Shown in pieces: positions 41,613 to 49,712 of a stretch of 52,909 nucleotides of DNA. The notes beneath the pieces were generated by a model. It had not been told where the DNA came from, made no database searches, and was given only the letters and a program-made list of their open reading frames with translations. Positions within the stretch are counted from its first letter, which is position 1. Each line of letters opens with the position of its first letter. A program made the translations under genes and the position numbers. Source of the DNA: Lachnospiraceae bacterium (GTDB taxonomy: Bacteria > Bacillota > Clostridia > Lachnospirales > Lachnospiraceae); contig JAFRXK010000052.1 of the NCBI GenBank assembly GCA_017442865.1, positions 1 to 52,909 of the forward strand, written 5' to 3'.

Positions 41613-41987
41613 ATGGGCAAGTTTGAGATTAAGAATGTAAAAACCGGTATTAAGTTCAATCTTAAGGCTGGTAATGGTGAGGTTATAGCAACTTCAGAGG
41701 TTTATACAACAGAGGCTGCATGCCGCAAGGGTATTGCATCTGTTCAGACAAATGCACCGATTGCACCTGTTGAGAACCAGACGACAGAGGGCTTTGCAGT
41801 TGAGAAGAACCCTAAGTTTGAGGTTTATCTTGACAAGGCAGGAGAGTACCGTTTCCGCCTTAAGGCAAGAAATGGAGAGATTATCGCAGCAAGCGAAGGC
41901 TACAAGGCTTTGGCAGGATGTATGAACGGTATCGATTCTGTCAGAAGAAACGCTGCAGATTCACCAATAGTAAAGCTTGAGGATTAA
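41613..41987 (+). CDS. YegP-like DUF1508 protein
   Basis: The 124-residue product contains two copies of the YegP (DUF1508) unit, each a beta-beta-beta-alpha fold of about 50 residues: FNLKAGNGEVIATSEVYTTE followed by ACRKGIASVQ, and FRLKARNGEIIAASEGYKAL followed by GCMNGIDSVRRNA. The spacing (YTTEAACRKGIASVQTNAP) is typical. The biochemical role of YegP proteins is not established. RBS AAGGAG precedes ATG 41613, and the next gene starts 9 bases after its stop, so they are probably co-transcribed. Confidence 0.88.
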   Translation: MGKFEIKNVKTGIKFNLKAGNGEVIATSEVYTTEAACRKGIASVQTNAPIAPVENQTTEGFAVEKNPKFEVYLDKAGEYRFRLKARNGEIIAASEGYKALAGCMNGIDSVRRNAADSPIVKLED

Positions 41988-41995
41988 TAATTAGA

Positions 41996-43591
41996 ATGAA
42001 TAAACTGCTAAAAAACAAATACTATCTTTATTTAACTGAGTTTTTTGCCGGTATGGCAGTGATGGCAGTAGAATTAGGGGCGAGCAGATTGCTCGCCCCA
42101 TATTTCAGCTCATCACAGATTGTCTGGACAATTATTATCGGCACGATTATGATAGCGATGGCGCTCGGAAATGTCTATGGAGGCAGAAGCGCCGACAAGA
42201 ACCCGAATCCGGACAGACTTTACATGAGGATTATAATAGCCGCCATATGGATAGCGCTGATTCCTGTCGTCGGAAAATATATTATCCTGCTGATTACAGG
42301 ACTTTTGGTAGTCACGGTAAATACAAATCTGCTTATCTGGGCGGCATTTATCGCCTGCATGGTTATCTTTGTATTTCCGCTGTTTTTGCTCGGTACGGTT
42401 ACGCCTTCGCTGGCAAAATACACTATGAGCAGCCTTGACGACAACGGAAAGACTGTTGGCGCGCTTGGCGCATGCAATACAATCGGAAGCATTATAGGTA
42501 CATTTCTGCCGACATTTGTTACAATTCCAAAGGTCGGAACAGCTGTTACCTTTCTGATATTTTCGGGAGTCCTTTTAGTGCTTGGACTGATTTATTTTGC
42601 GGCTGAAAAAAAGAAGCTTATCCCATGTATTATTGCTGTTGTGATTTTCGTGCTTGCAAGCATTTTCGGAAACATCAATGGCTTTGCGTTCTGGGATGAT
42701 AACAAGACCTATGAGGGTGAGTCGGTTTACAATTATATTTTGATAAAAGAGGATGAGGAAAGCATAAGACTTTCCACAAATGTGCTTTTTGGTGTACAGT
42801 CTGTAAAGATGAAGCAAAAAGGCATTTCAGGTAAATATTTTGAATATGACATGGCTGCGCCTTTTATGGCCGGCTTGTCAGAGGATAATGCTGCCAATAT
42901 ACTTGTTCTCGGAAACTGTGCCGGAAATTATGCGACAATATGTCGAGAGTATTTTCCACATTCGGACGTTGAAGGAGTGGAAATAGATGAAAAAATAACG
43001 CAGCTTGCGGAAAAATATTTTGATATGCCAAAAGAGGTATCTGTCACAACATATGATGGCAGAGCCTATCTGAATGTTATTGACAAAAAATACGACGTAA
43101 TCATGGTTGATGCTTATCAGGATATCACGATACCGTTTCAGATGTCGTCGGTTGAATTTTTTACGCTTGTAAAGGAGCACCTGAATAAGAATGGCGTGAT
43201 GGTCGTAAATTTAAATATGCATAATGAAGAAGAGGGCAGTATAAACAGTTATCTCTGTGACACCATTGCGAATGTATTTGATAATGTTTACACAATTGAT
43301 GTTGAAGGCTGGTCGGGCAGAGAGCTGTTTGCCTCTGAAAATGGTGATATGTTAAAGTGCCTTGAAGAAGGCATTTCGGGTATAGAGAACGCCGGACTTA
43401 AAAGTTTGATGGAGTATGTGTCTGAGGGACTTGTAAGTTACGAAAAGGGCGGGTATATTCTTACTGATGACAATGCGCCGGTAGAGCTTTTGGGCATGAA
43501 GGTTATAGACAGCATTATTAAGGATGAGCTGGTATATTATAAAAAAGTCTTTAAGGAAGAAGGCTTTAAGGGACTGCTTAATTCTTATTAA
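41996..43591 (+). CDS. membrane-fused spermidine-synthase-like protein
   Basis: The 531-residue product joins an N-terminal membrane half with about seven helices (residues 1-235, VMAVELGASRLLAPYFSSSQ) to a C-terminal class I methyltransferase-fold domain of the SpeE type (about 285-480: LVLGNCAGNYATICREYF, VEGVEIDEKI, YDVIMVDAYQDITIPF). This is the fused MFS/spermidine synthase family. In place of the SpeE GGGDG loop it reads LGNCAGN, so aminopropyl-transfer activity is doubtful. No speD or speA neighbour is present. It lies between the YegP-like gene and luxS; the next start is 31 bases downstream with AAAGGAG, suggesting an operon. Confidence 0.85.
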   Translation: MNKLLKNKYYLYLTEFFAGMAVMAVELGASRLLAPYFSSSQIVWTIIIGTIMIAMALGNVYGGRSADKNPNPDRLYMRIIIAAIWIALIPVVGKYIILLITGLLVVTVNTNLLIWAAFIACMVIFVFPLFLLGTVTPSLAKYTMSSLDDNGKTVGALGACNTIGSIIGTFLPTFVTIPKVGTAVTFLIFSGVLLVLGLIYFAAEKKKLIPCIIAVVIFVLASIFGNINGFAFWDDNKTYEGESVYNYILIKEDEESIRLSTNVLFGVQSVKMKQKGISGKYFEYDMAAPFMAGLSEDNAANILVLGNCAGNYATICREYFPHSDVEGVEIDEKITQLAEKYFDMPKEVSVTTYDGRAYLNVIDKKYDVIMVDAYQDITIPFQMSSVEFFTLVKEHLNKNGVMVVNLNMHNEEEGSINSYLCDTIANVFDNVYTIDVEGWSGRELFASENGDMLKCLEEGISGIENAGLKSLMEYVSEGLVSYEKGGYILTDDNAPVELLGMKVIDSIIKDELVYYKKVFKEEGFKGLLNSY

Positions 43592-43621
43592 AATTTGATA
43601 AATCTTAAAGGAGATATTTAA

Positions 43622-44146
43622 ATGGAGTTAATACAGAGCTTTTCAGTAGACCATACACGTATTGTACCCGGTATTTTCGCAAGCAGAGTCGATTATCTGG
43701 GTGATTATACGGTTACAACCTATGACATAAGACTTAAAAGACCTAACAGAGAGCCGGTCATTGATGTTGGGGCGATGCATTCGCTTGAACACATTATTGC
43801 AACATTTCTTCGTAATGACCCTGATTGGAAGGATGAGGTTATATATTGGGGGCCGATGGGCTGCCTTACAGGCTTTTATCTTATACTCAAGGGCAGCCGC
43901 ACTCCGCAGGAGCTTTATGAGTTAATGCTTAGCGCCTTTAAGTCGGTAGAAGGTGTACAGGAGGTGCCGGGCGCAGCAAAGGTAAACTGCGGACATTACC
44001 TTATGCACAACCTTGAGATGGCAAAATGGTATGCAAGGGAATTTGCCGGTTATCTTGAAGCAAATGAAGGAAACAGCGATATTTTTGAATATCCCAGGAC
44101 AGAGCGCCTTGTGACGGATGACGGACAGAATTTCTACGATTCATAA
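43622..44146 (+). CDS. luxS: S-ribosylhomocysteine lyase
   Basis: LuxS cleaves S-ribosylhomocysteine to homocysteine and the autoinducer-2 precursor DPD in the activated methyl cycle. The 174-residue product carries the metal motif HSLEHIIATF (HxxEH), GPMGCLTGFYLI and the catalytic-metal region KVNCGHYLMHNLE. The C-terminus is about 15 residues longer than usual (IFEYPRTERLVTDDGQNFYDS). RBS AAAGGAG precedes ATG 43622. Directly after its stop the DNA carries the remains of a BlaR1-type gene in the same frame, so the downstream end has been rearranged. Confidence 0.97.
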   Translation: MELIQSFSVDHTRIVPGIFASRVDYLGDYTVTTYDIRLKRPNREPVIDVGAMHSLEHIIATFLRNDPDWKDEVIYWGPMGCLTGFYLILKGSRTPQELYELMLSAFKSVEGVQEVPGAAKVNCGHYLMHNLEMAKWYAREFAGYLEANEGNSDIFEYPRTERLVTDDGQNFYDS

Positions 44147-44251
44147 TTAAGCAGTTATGACGGTAAATATAGTATCAGGCAAAGTCTTTTAAAGTGTTCG
44201 CTTAAGAAAGAAAAGCTTCCGATATGTCCGGTGGCATTTGGAGAGTCAGGT

Positions 44252-45664
44252 ATGAAAGAGAGAATAAAAAATGTACTAAATTACAGGAAAGCACCATTCT
44301 GGCTTGTTTGTGTATTTGTTCTGACGACTGCTGCGTTGGTGGCTTTATTAGTGCCGTCAAATTCAAAAAAGAATATGTCAGATGCACCAATGGAGTTGAA
44401 TCAGGTGGCGGAGAGTACTGCCGATAATACAACTCAGACAGAATCAATAGGGGCAGCTGCTGACAAGATTATTATATGGTATGAGGATTTAACGCATGAT
44501 GGTAAAGATGAGCGTATAGAGGTGGATTTAAGTGATATTAAAGCGGAGCGGGATAATGAGCTTAGGACAGTAAGCATTTATTCAGGGCAGAGTGGTGAGC
44601 TTATCTGGAGCGAACATGCGGACACAGTGCATGCAGGGCAGAAAGGGTATTATATTTATAATTCAAAGACAGACAATAAGGCATATGTCCTTGAATGGCA
44701 GCCTGAAATGTGGCAGGAGCGTGGAGAGTACAGGTATAAAGTAATATCATTTTCTGAGGATGGCAAAGAACGTGTGTTAAAAACGGATAGTGTTGAATTT
44801 AATTTAAATGCTCCAAAAGATAAAGATGCCATAAATGTTTCTTACTATCTTGAAGGTGTTAATGAATTGCTGAATGATAGCTATGTGCTTGTAGATACCA
44901 ATTCAGATGTATATTACAGCGAACAGGATGCACCTGTAACAAGAGAATTTGATATAAGTACAATTATATCAATGATGTATGAAGCATCTGAAAAAGAAGA
45001 AAACCATATAATATGGCATGAGGATTTAACGCATGATGGTAAAGATGAGCGTATAGAGGTGGATTTGAATCATTTAGACCCGAATCAGGGGTGGATTCCT
45101 TACCTGGAACCGCAGACAGTAATGGTTTATTCAGGTAAGACAGATAAATTGATTTGGACCGGATATACTGATACAGTTCATGTGTCATGGGATGGATTTT
45201 ATGTCTATCATAATTCATCAGACGGTAATGCTTATTTGCTGGAATGGCAGCCTTATATGAGCACCGGAATGGGACGATATAATCATAAAGTGTTTTCGCT
45301 CTCTGAATCAGGGGAGGAGATTATATTAAAAAGTGAAGAGTATACATTTCTGGATAAGCAGATGAAAGAAGATGATATAGACGAATTTAGTGTTTATATT
45401 AAAAAAGTAAATGAATATTTAAGGAACAGTTATGTGCTTATAGATACTGATAATGGTGAGAGCTTTTACAGTGAACAGGATAAACCGGTGACTCGTGAAT
45501 TTGACGCGGATAAAGTTATCGAGGTATTTGAGATTGTAAATAATATAACAAAGGAAGCCTCTGAGAAAGAAGAAGCGATTGCCGAAATTAACGATTCAGT
45601 GATTCAGTTTTATAATTTTGGCGAGAAAAAACATTCGTCGGAAGAAGAATCAACAGAATCATAA
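44252..45664 (+). CDS. truncated BlaR1/M56-derived membrane protein with duplicated ectodomain
   Basis: The DNA from the luxS stop encodes in frame SIRQSLLKCSLKKEKLPICP and VAFGESGMKERIKNVLNYR, the last cytosolic loop and final membrane helix (APFWLVCVFVLTTAALVALL) of BlaR1/MecR1-type M56 peptidases. The whole N-terminal protease domain is absent. The open frame can still be translated from ATG 44252 (471 residues; GGAGAG at 44240-44245), giving a one-helix protein with a large extracellular part. That part holds two copies of a roughly 180-residue unit starting IIWYEDLTHDGKDERIEVDL and IIWHEDLTHDGKDERIEVDL, each ending VTREFD. The units share an identical 49-bp stretch (44481-44529 and 45017-45065), so the duplication is recent. 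It is either a decaying gene or a repurposed surface protein. Confidence 0.72.
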   Translation: MKERIKNVLNYRKAPFWLVCVFVLTTAALVALLVPSNSKKNMSDAPMELNQVAESTADNTTQTESIGAAADKIIIWYEDLTHDGKDERIEVDLSDIKAERDNELRTVSIYSGQSGELIWSEHADTVHAGQKGYYIYNSKTDNKAYVLEWQPEMWQERGEYRYKVISFSEDGKERVLKTDSVEFNLNAPKDKDAINVSYYLEGVNELLNDSYVLVDTNSDVYYSEQDAPVTREFDISTIISMMYEASEKEENHIIWHEDLTHDGKDERIEVDLNHLDPNQGWIPYLEPQTVMVYSGKTDKLIWTGYTDTVHVSWDGFYVYHNSSDGNAYLLEWQPYMSTGMGRYNHKVFSLSESGEEIILKSEEYTFLDKQMKEDDIDEFSVYIKKVNEYLRNSYVLIDTDNGESFYSEQDKPVTREFDADKVIEVFEIVNNITKEASEKEEAIAEINDSVIQFYNFGEKKHSSEEESTES

Positions 45665-45691
45665 AGACATGCACATGTATGGATATATAGA

Positions 45692-45732
45692 GAGGGTGTC
45701 AAAAACAGTCATTAGACTTTTGAAACACCCTC
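45692..45732. terminator. convergent terminator
   Basis: GAGGGTGT (45692-45699) and ACACCCTC (45725-45732) close a hairpin extended inward by AAAA and TTTT. It separates the BlaR1-derived gene from the convergent dtxR-like gene. Confidence 0.75.
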
Positions 45733-45737
45733 TTATA

Positions 45738-46106
45738 CTATGCATTCTTTTTAACAAAATTTTTAATAGCTTCAAAGCTTTCCTTGCTGATAACATGCTC
45801 CATACGGCAGGCATCATCGGCAGCTATTTCTTTATCTACTCCGAGGCTCTCAAGCCATTCTGATAAAAACTCGTGACGCTCGTAAATCATCTCTGCAATG
45901 GCCTTCCCGGATTCTGTGAGATAAATAAATCCGTCCTCAGTCACGGTAATGTGCTCTTTTGCACGAAGATTTTTCATAGCAATGCTGACACTGGACTTTT
46001 TAAAACCAAGATGGTTTGCGATGTCTACAGCACGAACTACAGGTCTGACCTTGCTCAGTATTAAAATTGTTTCTAGATAGTTTTCAGCAGATTCATTAAC
46101 ATTCAT
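45738..46106 (-). CDS. DtxR/MntR-family metalloregulator
   Basis: The 122-residue product has the DtxR-family winged helix (ESAENYLETILILSK, RAVDIANHLGFKKSSVSIAM, LTESGKAIAEMIYERHEFLS) and a short dimerisation domain with metal ligands of the MntR/IdeR type (DDACRMEHVISKESF). There is no SH3-like third domain, as in MntR and the short clostridial regulators. It is divergent from feoA-feoA-feoB, whose promoters carry matching TTAG-n6-CTAA inverted repeats, so it is the probable iron-responsive repressor of the ferrous iron importer. ATG 46106; on the minus strand AAGCGAGATG lies just upstream. Confidence 0.88.
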   Translation of the reverse strand: MNVNESAENYLETILILSKVRPVVRAVDIANHLGFKKSSVSIAMKNLRAKEHITVTEDGFIYLTESGKAIAEMIYERHEFLSEWLESLGVDKEIAADDACRMEHVISKESFEAIKNFVKKNA

Positions 46107-46238
46107 AGTGTCATCTCGCTTTCAAAATTATTGTTTATACAAAAAAGCATTGTTACAATGATATGCTTGTACAATATTATAACATACATAATAATAAAAT
46201 ACAAATCAAAGATTTAAAAAAATTATTAAAAAAAGTTC

Positions 46239-46290
46239 TTGACTACTAATAGACGTTAGAGTATACTAACTATGCAAAGGACATAGTTAG
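46239..46290 (+). promoter_or_regulatory. feoA promoter with DtxR-type operators
   Basis: TTGACT (46239-46244), 17-bp spacer, TATACT (46262-46267). The inverted repeat GTTAG-AGTATA-CTAAC (46255-46270) covers the -10 box. A second one, CTAACTATG (46266-46274) and CATAGTTAG (46282-46290) around 7 bases, follows and shares the CTAAC half. Two regulator dimers could bind next to each other. Confidence 0.8.
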
Positions 46291-46331
46291 TTCATTCTGA
46301 CTGTGTACATACAAAACATAATAGGAAGAAG

Positions 46332-46553
46332 ATGATGCGTATGATGCCTTTAGCTATGGCTAAAGCGGGAGAGACAAACATTATCATAAGGGTCGGAGGC
46401 AAAGAAGAAACAAGAAAGTTTTTAGAAAGCCTCGGCTTTGTACCGGGAACTCCCGTAACCGTCGTTTCCATGATTGCCGGAAATGTTATTGTTAATATAA
46501 AGGAGTCGAGGGTTGCCATTAATAAAGAGATGGCAAGTAAAATTATGATTTAA
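46332..46553 (+). CDS. feoA: FeoA-domain protein (first copy)
   Basis: FeoA is a small cytosolic SH3-like protein required for FeoB-dependent ferrous iron uptake. The 73-residue product reads MMPLAMAKAGETNIIIRVGG, GFVPGTPVTVVSM and GNVIVNIKESRVAINKEMA, the standard FeoA arrangement. Several ATG codons occur at the start (46332, 46335, 46341, 46344); 46332 with AGGAAGAAG upstream is used here but the true start could be a few residues later. The second feoA follows 38 bases downstream. Confidence 0.9.
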   Translation: MMRMMPLAMAKAGETNIIIRVGGKEETRKFLESLGFVPGTPVTVVSMIAGNVIVNIKESRVAINKEMASKIMI

Positions 46554-46591
46554 TCGGTTTTATCAGGCTGATGTAATTAAGGAGGATTTTG

Positions 46592-46813
46592 ATGAGAACA
46601 TTAAGAGAAGTTAAGGTTGGCGAGACTGTTAAGGTTGCTAAGTTAAACGGCGTTGGCGCTGTTAAAAGACGTATTATGGACATGGGCATTACAAAAGGCG
46701 TTGAGATTTATGTGAGAAAGGTTGCACCTTTGGGAGACCCTGTTGAAGTAACAGTAAGAGGTTATGAGCTTTCGCTCAGAAAAGCTGATGCAGAGATGGT
46801 ATTGGTACAGTAA
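46592..46813 (+). CDS. feoA: FeoA-domain protein (second copy)
   Basis: The 73-residue product is a second, clearly different FeoA: TLREVKVGETVKVAKLNGVG, VKRRIMDMGITKGVEIYVRK and PVEVTVRGYELSLRKADAE. The ATG at 46592 follows AAGGAGG at 46579-46585; the TTG at 46589 is too close. Tandem feoA genes before feoB are common in Clostridia and may form a mixed complex with FeoB. Its stop is 6 bases before the feoB promoter region. Confidence 0.92.
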   Translation: MRTLREVKVGETVKVAKLNGVGAVKRRIMDMGITKGVEIYVRKVAPLGDPVEVTVRGYELSLRKADAEMVLVQ

Positions 46814-46819
46814 TTTTTT

Positions 46820-46847
46820 TTGACATAAGGTTAGAATAATCTAATAT
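46820..46847 (+). promoter_or_regulatory. internal feoB promoter with DtxR-type operator
   Basis: TTGACA (46820-46825), 16-bp spacer, TAATAT (46842-46847). TTAG-AATAAT-CTAA at 46831-46844 has the same spacing as the operator before the first feoA (TTAG-AGTATA-CTAA at 46256-46269). feoB can therefore be transcribed on its own under the same iron control. Confidence 0.72.
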
Positions 46848-46976
46848 AAGTAAGATATATAAAAATGTAGTTTGATACAAATACACTGAATTAGATATGT
46901 ATCATGTAGTCAAAACAACTTTTGAGCACAGTATCATAAAATATGTAAAACAAATTATAGAAAAGAGGAAATAAAA

Positions 46977-49169
46977 ATGTCTATTAGAATTGCATTAGCA
47001 GGTAATCCTAACTGCGGTAAGACAACATTATTTAATGCGTTGACCGGTTCTAATCAGTTCGTAGGTAACTGGCCGGGCGTTACGGTAGAGAAGAAGGAAG
47101 GCAAGCTTAAGGGGAATAAGGATGTGGTTATTACTGACCTGCCGGGTATTTATTCTTTATCACCATATACTCTGGAGGAGGTCGTTGCAAGAGATTATCT
47201 TGTAAATGAGCGTCCGGACGCCATCTTAAATATTATTGATGGTACTAACCTTGAAAGAAATCTTTACCTTACAACACAGCTTGTAGAGCTTGGTATTCCG
47301 GTTGTTGCCGCTGTCAACATGATGGATGTTGTAAAGAAGAACGGCGACAAGTTAAACACTAAGAATCTTTCAAAGGAGCTTGGTTGTGAGATAGTTGAGA
47401 TATCTGCGCTTAAGGGCGATGGCGTTATGGAGGCTGCAAACAGGGCTGTTGAAGCTGCGAAAAGGAAGGATGAAATGATACCTCAGCACAGCTTTTCGGG
47501 ATGTGTCGAGCATGCAATTGCGCATATCGAGGAGGCAGTGCTTCACAATCTTCCAGAGGAGAAGCAGCGCTGGTATGCTATCAAGCTTTTTGAAAGAGAT
47601 GAAAAGGTTATCGAGCAGCTTAATATTAATAAGAGTACTTTAGAGCACATCGAATCTGATATTAAGGCTTGCGAGAAGGAAATGGATGATGATGCAGAGA
47701 GTATCATTACAAATGAAAGATATACATATATTACATCTATTATCGGCGACTGCCTTAAGAAGAATAACAAGGGCAGCATGACAACGTCAGATAAGATTGA
47801 CCGTATTGTTACAAACAGGTGGCTGGCACTGCCAATCTTCGCACTTGTAATGTTTATTGTATACTATGTGTCAGTTACAACAGTTGGTACATGGGCAACA
47901 GACTGGGTAAATGACAGCTTGTTCGGTGACGGTTGGAGCTTCTTTGGTATTGACGTTCCGGGCATTCCTGTTATTGTGGAAAACATTCTTGATGCGGTTA
48001 ATTGTGCAGACTGGCTCAAGGGACTTATCATTGACGGTATTGTAGCCGGTGTCGGTGCGGTTTTAGGCTTTGTGCCGCAAATGCTTGTATTGTTCTTGTT
48101 CCTTGCATTCTTAGAGTCGTGCGGTTATATGGCGAGAGTTGCATTTATCATGGACCGTATCTTCCGTAAGTTCGGTTTGTCGGGAAAGTCATTCATTCCG
48201 ATGCTTATCGGAACAGGCTGCGGCGTTCCGGGCGTCATGGCTTCAAGAACAATTGAAAATGACCGTGACCGTAAGATGACAATTATGACAACAACATTTA
48301 TCCCTTGTGGAGCTAAGCTTCCAATCATTGCTCTTATCGCAGGCGCATTATTCGGCGGAGCATGGTGGGTTGCACCAAGTGCATACTTCGTAGGAATTGC
48401 AGCAATTATCTGCTCAGGTATTATCTTAAAGAAGACAAAGATGTTCGCAGGAGAGCCTGCGCCATTCGTTATTGAGCTTCCGGCTTATCACTGGCCGACA
48501 ATCGGAAATGTGCTTAGAAGCATGTGGGAGAGAGGCTGGTCATTCATTAAGAAGGCAGGAACTATCATCCTCCTTTCAACAATCGTTGTATGGTTTACAA
48601 CATACTTCGGCTGGGTTGACGGCGAGTTCAGAATGCTTGAGGACCTTGAAATCGACCACAGTATCTTAGCTCATATTGGTAATGCAATCAGCTGGATATT
48701 TGCACCGCTCGGATGGGGCGACTGGAAGTCAACTGTGGCAGCTATCACTGGTCTTGTAGCAAAGGAAAACGTAGTTGGTACATTCGGTATTCTCTTCGGT
48801 TTTGCCGAGGTTGCCGAGGATGGTGAGGAAATCTGGGGAACACTCGCAGGCAGCATGACAAAAATAGCTGCATATTCATTCCTTGTATTCAATCTTCTTT
48901 GTGCACCTTGCTTTGCGGCAATGGGCGCAATCAAGCGTGAAATGAACAATGCAAAGTGGTTCTGGTTCGCAATCGGCTATCAGACATTGCTTGCTTACTG
49001 TGCTTCACTCTGCATTTATCAGATTGGAACACTTATTACCACAGGTTCATTCGGAATCGGCACAGTAGCGGCCATAGCAGTCCTTGTTGTATTCCTTTAC
49101 CTGCTGTTCAGACCTTACAAGGAAAGCACAAAGATGACTATGAAGGTTAAGACGGGCAAAAGAGCATAG
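46977..49169 (+). CDS. feoB: ferrous iron transporter FeoB
   Basis: FeoB is the GTP-regulated inner-membrane importer of Fe2+. The 730-residue product starts with the G domain: G1 GNPNCGKTT (residues 9-17), WPGVTVEKKEG, G3 DLPGIYSL, G4 NMMD and G5 SALKG, followed by the helical GDI domain (about 165-265) and about ten membrane helices with the Gate motifs LESCGYMARVAF and GCGVPGVMASRTIEN, CGAKLPI and CAPCFAAMGAIKREM. ATG 46977 follows AGAGGAA. It is followed 91 bases later by a small Cys-rich partner gene, giving a full ferrous iron operon controlled by the divergent DtxR-like regulator. Confidence 0.97.
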   Translation: MSIRIALAGNPNCGKTTLFNALTGSNQFVGNWPGVTVEKKEGKLKGNKDVVITDLPGIYSLSPYTLEEVVARDYLVNERPDAILNIIDGTNLERNLYLTTQLVELGIPVVAAVNMMDVVKKNGDKLNTKNLSKELGCEIVEISALKGDGVMEAANRAVEAAKRKDEMIPQHSFSGCVEHAIAHIEEAVLHNLPEEKQRWYAIKLFERDEKVIEQLNINKSTLEHIESDIKACEKEMDDDAESIITNERYTYITSIIGDCLKKNNKGSMTTSDKIDRIVTNRWLALPIFALVMFIVYYVSVTTVGTWATDWVNDSLFGDGWSFFGIDVPGIPVIVENILDAVNCADWLKGLIIDGIVAGVGAVLGFVPQMLVLFLFLAFLESCGYMARVAFIMDRIFRKFGLSGKSFIPMLIGTGCGVPGVMASRTIENDRDRKMTIMTTTFIPCGAKLPIIALIAGALFGGAWWVAPSAYFVGIAAIICSGIILKKTKMFAGEPAPFVIELPAYHWPTIGNVLRSMWERGWSFIKKAGTIILLSTIVVWFTTYFGWVDGEFRMLEDLEIDHSILAHIGNAISWIFAPLGWGDWKSTVAAITGLVAKENVVGTFGILFGFAEVAEDGEEIWGTLAGSMTKIAAYSFLVFNLLCAPCFAAMGAIKREMNNAKWFWFAIGYQTLLAYCASLCIYQIGTLITTGSFGIGTVAAIAVLVVFLYLLFRPYKESTKMTMKVKTGKRA

Positions 49170-49260
49170 ATGTTTATAATGTAAATAGTAACAGAAATCA
49201 GAGCAGTATAATTTGCGGATATTGCAAAGCATATATAAATGCAGAAGGGAGCTGTATTTT

Positions 49261-49419
49261 ATGGATGGTATATTAGGAACTATATTGGTAGGACTGGTAT
49301 TACTTGCTGTGGTAGGACTGATAATACGCGGCATGGTAAAGGATAAGAAGGCCGGCAAGTCCATACAGTGCGGCGGCGACTGCAGGTACTGTGGAGGACA
49401 TTGCAGCCATTGCGGTTAA
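49261..49419 (+). CDS. FeoB-associated Cys-rich membrane protein
   Basis: The 52-residue product has one membrane helix (about residues 4-22, ILGTILVGLVLLAVVGLII) and a C-terminal cysteine cluster, CGGDCRYCGGHCSHCG, the hallmark of the PF12669 family always found beside feoB. It may deliver or accept Fe2+ at the membrane. ATG 49261 follows AAGGGAG at 49245-49251; the longer upstream frame has no ribosome-binding site. Confidence 0.93.
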   Translation: MDGILGTILVGLVLLAVVGLIIRGMVKDKKAGKSIQCGGDCRYCGGHCSHCG

Positions 49420-49470
49420 GGTTTACTTAACAGGCAGAAAACCAATTTATGCCTTAAATAACGTTAGATT

Positions 49471-49517
49471 AAAACAGACATTTCAGATGTTGATATGATG
49501 TCAGAAATGTCTGTTTT
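49471..49517 (+). terminator. terminator of the feo operon
   Basis: AAAACAGACATTTC (49471-49484) pairs perfectly with GAAATGTCTGTTTT (49504-49517), with T-run after it. The rest of the 290-base gap before the surface-protein gene holds the palindrome AAAACGTTTT (49535-49544) and a promoter. Confidence 0.9.
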
Positions 49518-49595
49518 TATATTGAATTTATACTAAAACGTTTTCTTTTTATATAAGAATTTCACAATGTTTTTTACAAAGATATTTCGCTTATA

Positions 49596-49624
49596 TTGAC
49601 AAAGTATGAGTAAACATTTATACT
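49596..49624 (+). promoter_or_regulatory. strong promoter for the first surface protein
   Basis: TTGACA (49596-49601), 17-bp spacer, TATACT (49619-49624), with an 88-base leader. Confidence 0.8.
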
Positions 49625-49712
49625 AAAAAAAGAAATGTGTGATTGGTTTTGAACGGATTGCACAAACCTGTGCAGACAGCAAACTGCAAAAAAAGGAAAG
49701 AAGGAGTTAGAC

